From positions 124,001 through 188,000 of the forward strand of contig DASXUN010000012.1 of assembly GCA_036504815.1 (NCBI GenBank): DNA of 64,000 nt, in the 5' to 3' direction. Below are positions 26,975-34,500 of this stretch, piece after piece; the first letter of the stretch is position 1, and every line of letters begins with the position of its first letter. This DNA comes from Gemmatimonadaceae bacterium (GTDB taxonomy: Bacteria; Gemmatimonadota; Gemmatimonadetes; Gemmatimonadales; Gemmatimonadaceae). Position numbers and translations under genes: made by a program. Below the pieces are notes generated by a model that ran no database searches, was not told the origin of the DNA, and worked only from the letters and a program-made list of their open reading frames with translations.

Positions 26975-28888
26975 ATGCGCATCGTCCCTGACGCCATCAG
27001 CCAGAAGCTGCCGCACCTCCCCGACACGCCCGGCGTGTACCTGTGGAAGGCGGCCGATGGCACCGTGCTGTACGTCGGCAAGGCCAACCGCCTCCGTCAG
27101 CGCGTCCGCAGCTACGTCGCCACCGACCACCCCGCGTGGTCCAAGACGCGGGTGCTGATGGAGCACGTGGCCGACCTCGAGACGATTGTCGTGCCCAGCG
27201 AGGAGCACGCGCTGATCCTCGAGCACAATCTCATCAAGGAGCATCACCCGCGGTTCAACGTGATGCTGCGCGACGACAAGACCTATCCGTACGTGAAGGT
27301 CACCGTGCAGGAGCCGTATCCGCGCGTGCTCGTGACGCGGCGGGTCCTCGACGACGGCGCCAGGTACTACGGGCCGTTCACCGACGTCGGGGCGATGCGC
27401 CACGCGCTCAACGTCGTGAAGCGCGTCTTCACCGTGCGGTCGTGCCGCTGGAACATGCCGGCCGAGATGCCGGAGCGCGCCTGTCTCGACTTCCACATCC
27501 GGCGCTGCCAGGGGCCGTGCATTGGGGCGCAGTCGCACGCCGAATATCGGGCGATGATCGACGAGGTGATCGCCTTCCTCGACGGCAAGCCCGACGAGGT
27601 GATGCGGCGCGTGCGCGCCCGCATGGAGGCGGCGTCGGCGAACCTCGACTTCGAGCGCGCCGCCGAACTGCGCGACGCCCTGCGGCACCTCGAGCACTTC
27701 GAGGAGCCGACAATCATCGTGGATGTCGAGGGCAACGACCGCGACGTCGTCGGCTTTGCGCGCGATGGCGACGATGCCTGTGTCACGCTGCTCAAGGTGC
27801 GCGGCGGCAAGCTGCTCGCGCGCGACCAGCGGTTTCTCGAACAGGCCGAGGGAGAGAGCGACGCCGCGGTGCTCGCCGCGTACCTCGCCGGATGCTACCG
27901 CGTCGCCGACCGGCCGGCCGAGGTGCTGCTGCCGTTCGCGCCGGACGATCTCGACGTGCTCGAGCCGGCGCTTCGTCCCACACGGGTGCTGATCCCGCAG
28001 CGGGGGCTCAAGCGCGAATTGCTCGACCTGGCGGAGAAGAACGCCCGCCACCTGCTGGAGGAGTTCAAGCTGGCCGAGGACGAGACCGAGGAGCGGGCGG
28101 GCGATCCCGTCTACGAACTCGGCCGGGCGCTGGGGCTGGCGAAGATCCCTCGGTCGCTGGTCTGCTTCGACAATTCCACCGCGCAGGGCAAGGACAATGT
28201 CGGGGCGATCGTCTGGTTCGAGAACGGGCGGCCGCGCCGTTCCGAGTACCGCAGCATGCGCGTGAAGTCGGTGGACGAGGCGCACGGCCCCGACGACTTT
28301 GCGTCGATGCGCGAGGTGGTGGAGCGCTACTTCCGCCGCCGCGTGGACGAAGGGAAGCCGCTCCCCGACCTGGTGGTCATCGATGGCGGCAAGGGGCAGC
28401 TGGCCGCGGCGCATGAGGCGCTCGCGTCGCTGACGCTGAGCGCGCTGCCACTCGTGTCGCTGGCCAAGCGCGAGGAGGAAGTGTTCATCTTCGGGCGGAC
28501 GGAATCGCTGCACCTTTCGCGCCGGTCGCCGGCGCTGCGGCTGTTGCAGCAGGCGCGCGACGAGGCGCATCGCACGGCAGTCGGATACAACCGCAAACGC
28601 CGCACGATGCGGACGATCACGTCGGCGCTGCTCGACATCCCCGGCGTGGGGCCGACGAAGCGTCGCGAGCTGCTGCGCGCGTTCGGCAGCGTGGACGGCG
28701 TGCGCGCGGCGTCGGTGGAGCAGGTGGCCGCCCTGAAGGGATTCTCGGCCAAGTCCGCGGCCGCGCTGCTGGAGGCGCTCAAGTCATCGGCCCCAAACCG
28801 GCCGGCCGAGCGCATGCCGTCCGTGAGTGGTGCGGACGAGGCCGCGGACGGCCCCGATCTTCGAGCGAACGAGCCGCCCAATCCGTAG
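26975..28888 (+). CDS. uvrC: UvrABC excinuclease subunit C
   Basis: Makes both incisions in nucleotide excision repair. 637 residues. GIY-YIG nuclease at about 16-95 (GVYLWKAADGTVLYVGK). Cys cluster around CLDFHIRRCQGPCIG, a UVR motif for UvrB contact (LDFERAAELRDALRHLEHF, about 220-240), the RNase H-like endonuclease half (FDNSTAQGKDNVGAIV, VIDGGKGQLAAA), and a helix-hairpin-helix near 550-600 (LLDIPGVGPTKRRELL, LKGFSAKSAAALLEAL). All parts look intact. A 30-residue hydrophilic tail follows the last HhH. Confidence 0.96.
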   Translation: MRIVPDAISQKLPHLPDTPGVYLWKAADGTVLYVGKANRLRQRVRSYVATDHPAWSKTRVLMEHVADLETIVVPSEEHALILEHNLIKEHHPRFNVMLRDDKTYPYVKVTVQEPYPRVLVTRRVLDDGARYYGPFTDVGAMRHALNVVKRVFTVRSCRWNMPAEMPERACLDFHIRRCQGPCIGAQSHAEYRAMIDEVIAFLDGKPDEVMRRVRARMEAASANLDFERAAELRDALRHLEHFEEPTIIVDVEGNDRDVVGFARDGDDACVTLLKVRGGKLLARDQRFLEQAEGESDAAVLAAYLAGCYRVADRPAEVLLPFAPDDLDVLEPALRPTRVLIPQRGLKRELLDLAEKNARHLLEEFKLAEDETEERAGDPVYELGRALGLAKIPRSLVCFDNSTAQGKDNVGAIVWFENGRPRRSEYRSMRVKSVDEAHGPDDFASMREVVERYFRRRVDEGKPLPDLVVIDGGKGQLAAAHEALASLTLSALPLVSLAKREEEVFIFGRTESLHLSRRSPALRLLQQARDEAHRTAVGYNRKRRTMRTITSALLDIPGVGPTKRRELLRAFGSVDGVRAASVEQVAALKGFSAKSAAALLEALKSSAPNRPAERMPSVSGADEAADGPDLRANEPPNP

Positions 28889-28934
28889 CTTTGATGCGTC
28901 GCGCGATGCGTCGCGCGATGCGACACACGATGCG

Positions 28935-28961
28935 GCGCCACGGCGACCGTTCGCGTGGCGC
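28935..28961 (+). terminator. Hairpin after uvrC
   Basis: GCGCCACG (28935-28942) pairs with CGTGGCGC (28954-28961), 11-base loop. Just upstream are near-direct copies of GATGCGTCGCGC. Only moderately T-rich sequence (CTTGTCCTTACTG) follows about 10 bases later, so terminator activity is possible but not certain. Confidence 0.4.
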
Positions 28962-28978
28962 ACGAGGTCTTGTCCTTA

Positions 28979-29020
28979 CTGTCTTCCGTCTTCCATCTCC
29001 CGTCTCCCGTCTGCCCTCAT
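28979..29020 (+). repeat. Heptamer tandem repeat before thrC
   Basis: Six consecutive 7-base units related to CCGTCTY (first CTGTCTT, last CCCTCAT) end directly at the thrC ATG at 29021. The coding strand is almost purely pyrimidine, so the other strand is a GA-rich tract. No ribosome binding site is present within the tract. Confidence 0.75.
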
Positions 29021-30163
29021 ATGTCCTGGACCCTGCATTGCACCACCGGCTGCGGCTATACAGCCCCCGGAAACAAGTTGGCTTCGCTCTGTCCGCAGTG
29101 TGCGCAACCCTTGTCCGTCCGCTACGACGTCGCGCCGAAGCGCGCGGACATCGGCGCGGAATGGTCGCTCTGGCGCTATGCCGCCGCGCTGCCGATCGCG
29201 GCCGGCGAGGCGCGCGTGGATCGCGGCGAGGGGATGACGCCGCTGGTCGAGCTCCCGGCACTGGCGCGCGAAATCGGGGTGCGACGGTTGTGGGTGAAGG
29301 ACGAGGGGCAGAACCCCACGGCCAGTTTCAAGGCGCGCGGGCTCATGATGGCCGTGACGCGCGCCAAGGCGCTGGGGCTGCCCGGCGTGTGCGTCCCGAC
29401 GGCGGGCAATGCGGGGATTGCGCTCGCCGGGTATGCGGCGGCCGCCGGACTCCCGGCGCGCATCTACGCCCCGCGCACCACGCCGCCGCCCATTCTCGGG
29501 AGCATTCGCGCCTTCGGCGTGGAACTCGAGCTCGTGGACGGACACATCGGCGACGCGGGGAAGGCCACGACGCAGTTTGCGAAGGAGAGCGGTTTCTTCA
29601 ACGTCGCCACGGTGCGCGAACCGTATCGCGTGGAAGGCATGAAGACCATGGGGTACGAGGTCGCCGAGCAACTCGGCTGGGAGCTTCCCGACGTCATCAT
29701 CTACCCGACGGGCGGCGGCGAGGGGACCATCGGCATCTGGAAGGCGATCGGCGAGATGGTCGAGTGGGGTTGGTTGCCCACGGAGATCGTGAAGTCGCGA
29801 ATGATCATCGCACAGGCGTCGGGGTGCGCGCCGCTCGTGCGCGCGTTCCACGCCGGCGAGGACAGGGCCGTTCCGTGGGAGAATCCGGAGACGCACGCGA
29901 GCGGTCTGCGCGTTCCCGGCCCGTTCGGTGACCGCTGGACCCTGCGCACGCTGCGCGAGAGCCACGGCGACGCCGAAGCGGTGGACGAAGATGCGATTCG
30001 AGCGGGCACGTTCACGCTCGCGTCGCGCGGCGGCATCGATGCCGCGCCCGAGGGCGGCTGCGCGCTGGCGGCCGCGGCCCAGTTGGTGAAGACCGGCCGG
30101 CTCTCGCCCGACGCGAGCGTGGTCGTGTTCAACACGGGGTCGGGGGCGAGTTACCGCTGGTGA
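29021..30163 (+). CDS. thrC: Threonine synthase
   Basis: PLP enzyme converting O-phosphohomoserine to threonine. 380 residues from ATG 29021; an upstream in-frame GTG would translate the heptamer repeat. An N-terminal zinc-ribbon-like segment (Cys7, Cys11, then CPQC) ends in LSVRYDV, as in many short-form threonine synthases. The PLP lysine is Lys104 in NPTASFKARG, and the phosphate loop is PTAGNAGIALAGYAAAAG. GTGSGASYRW forms the C-terminus. No other thr gene is nearby. The missing Shine-Dalgarno sequence is unusual. Confidence 0.92.
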   Translation: MSWTLHCTTGCGYTAPGNKLASLCPQCAQPLSVRYDVAPKRADIGAEWSLWRYAAALPIAAGEARVDRGEGMTPLVELPALAREIGVRRLWVKDEGQNPTASFKARGLMMAVTRAKALGLPGVCVPTAGNAGIALAGYAAAAGLPARIYAPRTTPPPILGSIRAFGVELELVDGHIGDAGKATTQFAKESGFFNVATVREPYRVEGMKTMGYEVAEQLGWELPDVIIYPTGGGEGTIGIWKAIGEMVEWGWLPTEIVKSRMIIAQASGCAPLVRAFHAGEDRAVPWENPETHASGLRVPGPFGDRWTLRTLRESHGDAEAVDEDAIRAGTFTLASRGGIDAAPEGGCALAAAAQLVKTGRLSPDASVVVFNTGSGASYRW

Positions 30164-30172
30164 ACTGCGATT

Positions 30173-30295
30173 GAGGATCAGGAATCCGGATTTCGATAGA
30201 GGATTGCGAATCCGGAATACGATGCACGATTGTTCCAATCGCCAGTCGCAGTCCGCTTTCGTATTCCTCAGTCGCGATCCGAATTCCAAATCCTC
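30173..30295. repeat. Imperfect palindromic element between thrC and larC
   Basis: An AT-richer, symmetric spacer. Outer arms GAGGATCAGGAATCCGGAT (30173-30191) and ATCCGAATTCCAAATCCTC (30277-30295) are inverted with three mismatches. An inner pair, GGAATACG (30214-30221) and CGTATTCC (30260-30267), is perfect. The centre is CGATTG-TTC-CAATCG (30227-30241). The left arm also contains two direct copies of a GAGGATnnnGAATCCGGA word. It resembles the 2712-2815 element in design but not in sequence. Confidence 0.75.
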
Positions 30296-30310
30296 GGTCC
30301 GTCGTCGATC

Positions 30311-31486
30311 ATGCGCATCGCCATCCTTGACCCCGCCCACGGCATCGCCGGCGACATGACGCTGGGCGCGCTCGTCGCGCTCGGCGTCGACCGGGAGTGG
30401 CTGCGCGCCCTGCCGACGGCGCTGGGGCTCGATGGGGTGACGGTGCGCGTCACCGACGTGACGCGCGGCGAGATCGCCTGCACGAAGGTCGACTTCGACA
30501 TTCCGCCGCAGCCGCACGGCCGGCACCTCGCGCACATCGCCGCGATCGTGAACGGCTCGAGCGCGCCCGACGCCGTGAAGAAGGTGGCGATGGACGCGTT
30601 CACCCAGCTGACCGACGTCGAGGCGTCGATTCACGGGACGACGCGCGAGAAGGTGCACCTGCACGAGGTGGGTGCGGTGGACGCCATCCTCGACGTCCTC
30701 GGTTCGATCTGGGGCCTGCAGCAACTGGGCGTCGAGGCGGTGTACAACACGCCGGTCACGCTGGGGGACGGGTTTGTGGACGCCGCCCACGGGCGTATGG
30801 CGGTCCCGGCGCCGGCGACCATTCGCCTGCTGGAAGGGATCTCGGTGCGGCCGGGGCCCGAAGGGAGCGGGGAACTGGCTACGCCAACGGGGGCGGTGCT
30901 CGTGCGCGTCCTGTCGAAGGGTGCGCCTCCGCCGGCGTACACCCCGGTGAAGGTCGGGTACGGCGCGGGCACCAAGGATCCGCCGGGGCGCGCGAACGCG
31001 CTGCGCATTGTGCTGGCTGACGTCGACGACGGCAGGGCGGGCGCCGAAACGCTGGCGATGTTGGCCTGCGATATCGACGACCTGGGCGGCGAGTTTGTCG
31101 CCGGGGCCGCCGACGCGATGCGGGCAGCCGGCGCGCTCGACGTGACGCTCGTGCAGACGCTGATGAAGAAAGGACGGCCGGGGGTGCGCGTCGAGGTGCT
31201 GTGCGCGCTGGCCGATGCCGATCGCCTGGAAGGACTGCTGCTGACGGAGAGCTCCTCCATCGGCGTCCGGCGCCTGCTGGTGAGCCGACTTGCCCTGCCG
31301 CGGCGCGAGCTCCGCGTGTCGGTGGACGGGCAGGTGATCCGGCTCAAGGCGGTCACGCTTCCGGACGGGTCCACGCGCGTGAAGCCCGAGTGGGACGATG
31401 TGCAGTCGGCGGCGCGCGCCCTCGGGCGTTCGGCGCAAGAGGTGGCCGACCGCGCCCGTCGCGAGGCCGAAACGGCCCGGCTGTAG
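30311..31486 (+). CDS. larC: Nickel-pincer cofactor biosynthesis protein LarC
   Basis: Inserts nickel (CTP-dependent) into the pincer nucleotide cofactor used by lactate racemase and related LarA enzymes. 391 residues from ATG 30311 in one frame; in Lactobacillus the gene is split by a frameshift. Family features: AILDPAHGIAGDMTLGAL at the N-terminus, VHLHEVGAVDAILDVLG, PVTLGDGFVDAAHGRMAVPAPAT, and LACDIDDLGGEFVAGAADAM. No larA, larB or larE lies in the window. Confidence 0.93.
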   Translation: MRIAILDPAHGIAGDMTLGALVALGVDREWLRALPTALGLDGVTVRVTDVTRGEIACTKVDFDIPPQPHGRHLAHIAAIVNGSSAPDAVKKVAMDAFTQLTDVEASIHGTTREKVHLHEVGAVDAILDVLGSIWGLQQLGVEAVYNTPVTLGDGFVDAAHGRMAVPAPATIRLLEGISVRPGPEGSGELATPTGAVLVRVLSKGAPPPAYTPVKVGYGAGTKDPPGRANALRIVLADVDDGRAGAETLAMLACDIDDLGGEFVAGAADAMRAAGALDVTLVQTLMKKGRPGVRVEVLCALADADRLEGLLLTESSSIGVRRLLVSRLALPRRELRVSVDGQVIRLKAVTLPDGSTRVKPEWDDVQSAARALGRSAQEVADRARREAETARL

Positions 31487-31503
31487 GCGGTGTAGAAAGG
31501 CCT

Positions 31504-31531
31504 TAGATTCCCCGCGTCGGCTGCCGACGCG
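31504..31531 (+). promoter_or_regulatory. Putative -10 box plus 5' hairpin before the TPR gene
   Basis: TAGATT at 31504-31509 predicts a start near 31516. A perfect 8-bp hairpin CGCGTCGG-CTG-CCGACGCG spans 31513-31531. The -35 position (CTGTAG) is weak. Confidence 0.45.
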
Positions 31532-31557
31532 ACAGCCCCGTACCGAGGATTCCCCTG

Positions 31558-33057
31558 ATGACCCGACGTCGCATTGCGCTCGCCGCCGTGGCCGCGGCTC
31601 TCACCGCCGCGCCGCTCCTGGCGCAGGGCACCTGCGAGATCGAGACGCGCAAGCCGTTCCAGCTCACCAGCGCCGTGCTGTACATCCAGAAGCACGACCA
31701 GCAGGTGAACGACGAGGACCGGGCGAAGCTGCTGAAGCAGGCGATCAAGGTGTTGACCGACAACCCCGAGCGCATCAAGAACGAGGTCGGGCGCAACTAC
31801 CTGCTCGGCGGCGCCTACGTGCGCTGGTTCCAGGACCAGGGGGCGCGGCCGGTCGTGCGCGCCAAGCGCGGCGACGTCGGTTTCGCCGACAACGCCGAGG
31901 GTGAGTTCTTCCTCCCCACCGCGATGGATGAGGCAATGAGCGCGGTGGAACGCGAGATGCCCGCCTGCGCCGACAGCACGCTGCGGTATCGCAACGCCAT
32001 CTTCGCCAAGGTGCTCAATACCGCCATCGCGTACTACAACGCCAAGCAGTACGACCCGGCCATCGAGTACGCCAACTACGCCCTGCAGCTGAGCCCACGC
32101 TCACCGCAGGTTGGCGCGGCGTATCAGGTGCTCGCCAACTCCTCGCAGGCCAAGGGAGACCTGCCCGGCGCGATCGCGAGCTGGGAGCGGGCCATCGCCA
32201 AGATGGGGACCGACGCGGCCGCCACGCCGGCCCGCGCCCAGGCGAACTTCAACCTGGCGGTGCTCACCCACCAGCAGGCCAGCCTCCTGCAGGGCGCCGC
32301 CCGCTCCGCGGGACTGCGGCGCGCCGCCGAGTTGTTCAAGACGGCGGCCGAGCTAGCTCCGGACGGCCCGAACGCTGCAACGGCGCGCGCCGCCTACGCG
32401 CGCGCCCTGCAGGAATCGGGCGACAGCGTGACCGTGGCGGGGATCTACGCCGATATGGTCGCCAATCCGGCCAAGTACACCGCCCTCCAGCTCTTCGAGG
32501 CCGGCGTCGTGATGGCCACCGCCAGGAAGTTCGACGACGCGGCGGCGCTGTACGAGGCGGGGCTCGCGATGAACCCATACTATCGCGACGCGCTGTTCAA
32601 TGCGGCAAACGTCTACTTCGCCCAGCACAAGCCCGAGAAGATGGCATCGGTCGTCGAACGACTGCGCGCCATTGACCCAATGAACCCGGATGTGCTCAAG
32701 TTGGCGGGCGCGGTGTGGCAGGAGCGCGGCAAGCAGGCTTTCGACCCGAAGGCGAAGAAGCTGGCGCAGGACTCGACCATTGCGTACGTGGAGAAGGCGG
32801 GCAAGCTGCCGGTGCGCGTCGTCGTAAATCAGTTCACGGTGGGACGTGGCGGCAACGCGACGCTGAGCGGCTCCGTCGAGAACCTCGGCGCCACGACGGC
32901 CAGCTTCACGGTTATTTTCGAGTTGGTGGACAAGACAGGGAACGGCGTGGGCACGACCACGGTCGTCGCTGACGCCGTCGCGCCGAAATCGTCCAAGGAC
33001 TTCTCGGTGCCCGTTGTCGGCGCGTCGCCGGTGGCGTGGCGTTATACGATGCGATGA
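31558..33057 (+). CDS. Exported TPR-repeat protein
   Basis: 499 residues from ATG 31558, with a signal peptide (MTRRRIALAAVAAALTAAPLLAQG) predicting periplasmic or surface location. TPR-like helical pairs cover about residues 140-420 (for example AIAYYNAKQYDPAIEYANYALQLSP and LYEAGLAMNPYYRDALFNAANVYFAQH). The last 85 residues look like a beta-sandwich of the FxLYD type (LSGSVENLGATTASFTVIFELVDKTGNGVGTTT). Probably a scaffold for an envelope complex; the partner is unknown. It is flanked by promoter signals on both sides and seems to be its own transcription unit. Confidence 0.75.
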   Translation: MTRRRIALAAVAAALTAAPLLAQGTCEIETRKPFQLTSAVLYIQKHDQQVNDEDRAKLLKQAIKVLTDNPERIKNEVGRNYLLGGAYVRWFQDQGARPVVRAKRGDVGFADNAEGEFFLPTAMDEAMSAVEREMPACADSTLRYRNAIFAKVLNTAIAYYNAKQYDPAIEYANYALQLSPRSPQVGAAYQVLANSSQAKGDLPGAIASWERAIAKMGTDAAATPARAQANFNLAVLTHQQASLLQGAARSAGLRRAAELFKTAAELAPDGPNAATARAAYARALQESGDSVTVAGIYADMVANPAKYTALQLFEAGVVMATARKFDDAAALYEAGLAMNPYYRDALFNAANVYFAQHKPEKMASVVERLRAIDPMNPDVLKLAGAVWQERGKQAFDPKAKKLAQDSTIAYVEKAGKLPVRVVVNQFTVGRGGNATLSGSVENLGATTASFTVIFELVDKTGNGVGTTTVVADAVAPKSSKDFSVPVVGASPVAWRYTMR

Positions 33058-33084
33058 TCAACGCGTGGAAGTCCTTAGCTAATA

Positions 33085-33113
33085 TTGACTTCGGACCTCT
33101 CGCCTGCTAACTT
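33085..33113 (+). promoter_or_regulatory. Promoter of the DUF512-der operon
   Basis: TTGACT at 33085-33090, a 17-base spacer and TAACTT at 33108-33113. Predicted start near 33120. A small hairpin (33121-33136, GCGTTC-TGAA-GGACGC with one G-U) begins at +1 or +2. An alternative box, TAATAT (33080-33085), lies just upstream. Confidence 0.7.
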
Positions 33114-33142
33114 GGTTTAGGCGTTCTGAAGGACGCTGTTTC

Positions 33143-33179
33143 GACGGGGAAAGGGGGATCACGACCCTCTTTCCCCGTC
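33143..33179 (+). ncRNA. Stable leader hairpin before the DUF512 gene
   Basis: GACGGGGAAAGGGGG (33143-33157) pairs with CCCTCTTTCCCCGTC (33165-33179) over 15 bp with one G-U, 7-base loop. It lies inside the predicted 5' leader, seven bases before the ribosome binding site (CGAGGA, 33186-33191) of the ATG at 33196. It may be an attenuator-like or stabilising structure, or the terminator of the TPR gene; no T-run follows, which favours a leader role. Confidence 0.5.
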
Positions 33180-33195
33180 CGCTTCCGAGGATCGC

Positions 33196-34500
33196 ATGGT
33201 TCGAGTCGCGCGCGTTAAACCCGACAGCATCGCACAGGAACTCGGCATCGTGCCCGGGACGGAGTTGCTCACCGTCAACGGGCGCGAGCTGGGCGATTTC
33301 CTCGACTGGGAATTCCTGACCGCCGAGGACCTGCTCGAGGTCGAGGCGCGGCTCCCGAACGGTGATGAAGTCGTCTACGACATCGAGCGGCTCGAAGGCA
33401 TCCCGCTGGGCGTGGAGCTCGAGCCGCCCACGGTGCGACGGTGCGCCAACCGCTGCGAGTTCTGCTTCATCGAGGGACTTCCCAAGGGGCTGCGGAAGAA
33501 CCTCTACATCCGCGACGACGACTACCGCCTCTCGTTCGCGTACGGCAACTTCGCGACGCTCTCGAACCTGAAGGAAAAGGACGAGCAGCGGATCATCGAG
33601 TACCGCCTGTCGCCGCTCTACGTGTCGGTGCATGCCACCCCATGGGAGGCGCGGCGGGTGCTGTTGAACAACCCGCGTGTTCCCGACATCAAGGAGCAGC
33701 TCTGGCGCCTGGTCGAGGGGGGCATCCAGTTCCACGGCCAGATGGTCGTGGTGCCGGGGCTGAACGATGGCGAAGTGCTGGAGCAGTCGCTGAGCGACCT
33801 ATGGGACTTCGGCGACGCCTGCCTCTCCGTGGCTCTCGTCCCGGTTGGGCTGACGCAGTTCTCGCACCTGTACACGGGGCGCTCCATGGATGTCGAAGCG
33901 GCGCGCTCGCTGGTGGAGGTCACCAGCCGCTGGGCGGAGCGCGCGCAGCAGGAACGCGGCTTCCCGTGGGTCCATGGCTCCGACGAGCTTTACCTGCTCG
34001 CCGAGTGTGACCTGCCGCCGTTCGAGCACTACGGCGATTTCTCCCAGATCGAGAATGGCGTGGGAGCGCTGCCAATGCTGCGCCACCGTCTGGAATCTGG
34101 GCTCGAGCGCCTGCCGCGGCTCGACGGCAAGCGCATTGCCGTCGTCACCGGCGTCTCGATGGCACCGCACATGCCGGCGCTTCTTGAGCAGCTGACGAAC
34201 GCGACGGGCGCCACCTTCGACCTGCGGCCGACCACCAACTCCCTCTTCGGCCCGACCGTCACGACCGCCGGGCTGCTTGTGGGAACCGACATTGAGCGCG
34301 CGCTCGCCGACGTCAACGGCGCGGATTTCGCGCTCATTCCCGCCGAGAGCATCAACGAGGATGGCATCTTCCTCGACGACGTGGTGTTCGAGGAACTCCG
34401 GGCGCGCCTCCCGATGCCTGCCTTTCCTTCGTACGACTTCATCGACGTGCTAACGCTTCAGGGTGAGCCGGCGCCGTCCCTTGCCGGAGATCTCCCGTGA
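33196..34500 (+). CDS. DUF512 radical SAM protein with N-terminal PDZ-like domain
   Basis: 434 residues. A PDZ-like domain (about 1-75: IAQELGIVPGTELLTVNG) precedes a radical-SAM cysteine motif CxxxCxxC at Cys83, Cys87 and Cys90 (CANRCEFCF). A DUF512 domain occupies about 260-420 (GVSMAPHMPALLEQL, NSLFGPTVTTAGLLVG). The substrate is unknown. It lies directly before der with a 4-base overlap, an arrangement also seen in Clostridia, which points to a ribosome- or GTPase-linked task. It heads the der-plsY-gpsA-merR-surE-pcm-acyP-apt run, expressed from the promoter at 33085. Confidence 0.9.
   Translation: MVRVARVKPDSIAQELGIVPGTELLTVNGRELGDFLDWEFLTAEDLLEVEARLPNGDEVVYDIERLEGIPLGVELEPPTVRRCANRCEFCFIEGLPKGLRKNLYIRDDDYRLSFAYGNFATLSNLKEKDEQRIIEYRLSPLYVSVHATPWEARRVLLNNPRVPDIKEQLWRLVEGGIQFHGQMVVVPGLNDGEVLEQSLSDLWDFGDACLSVALVPVGLTQFSHLYTGRSMDVEAARSLVEVTSRWAERAQQERGFPWVHGSDELYLLAECDLPPFEHYGDFSQIENGVGALPMLRHRLESGLERLPRLDGKRIAVVTGVSMAPHMPALLEQLTNATGATFDLRPTTNSLFGPTVTTAGLLVGTDIERALADVNGADFALIPAESINEDGIFLDDVVFEELRARLPMPAFPSYDFIDVLTLQGEPAPSLAGDLP

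Noticed and set aside
28889-29020. Possible CRISPR-like array before thrC
   Set aside because: The repeat is 7 bases with no spacers and no cas genes; it is a simple tandem repeat.
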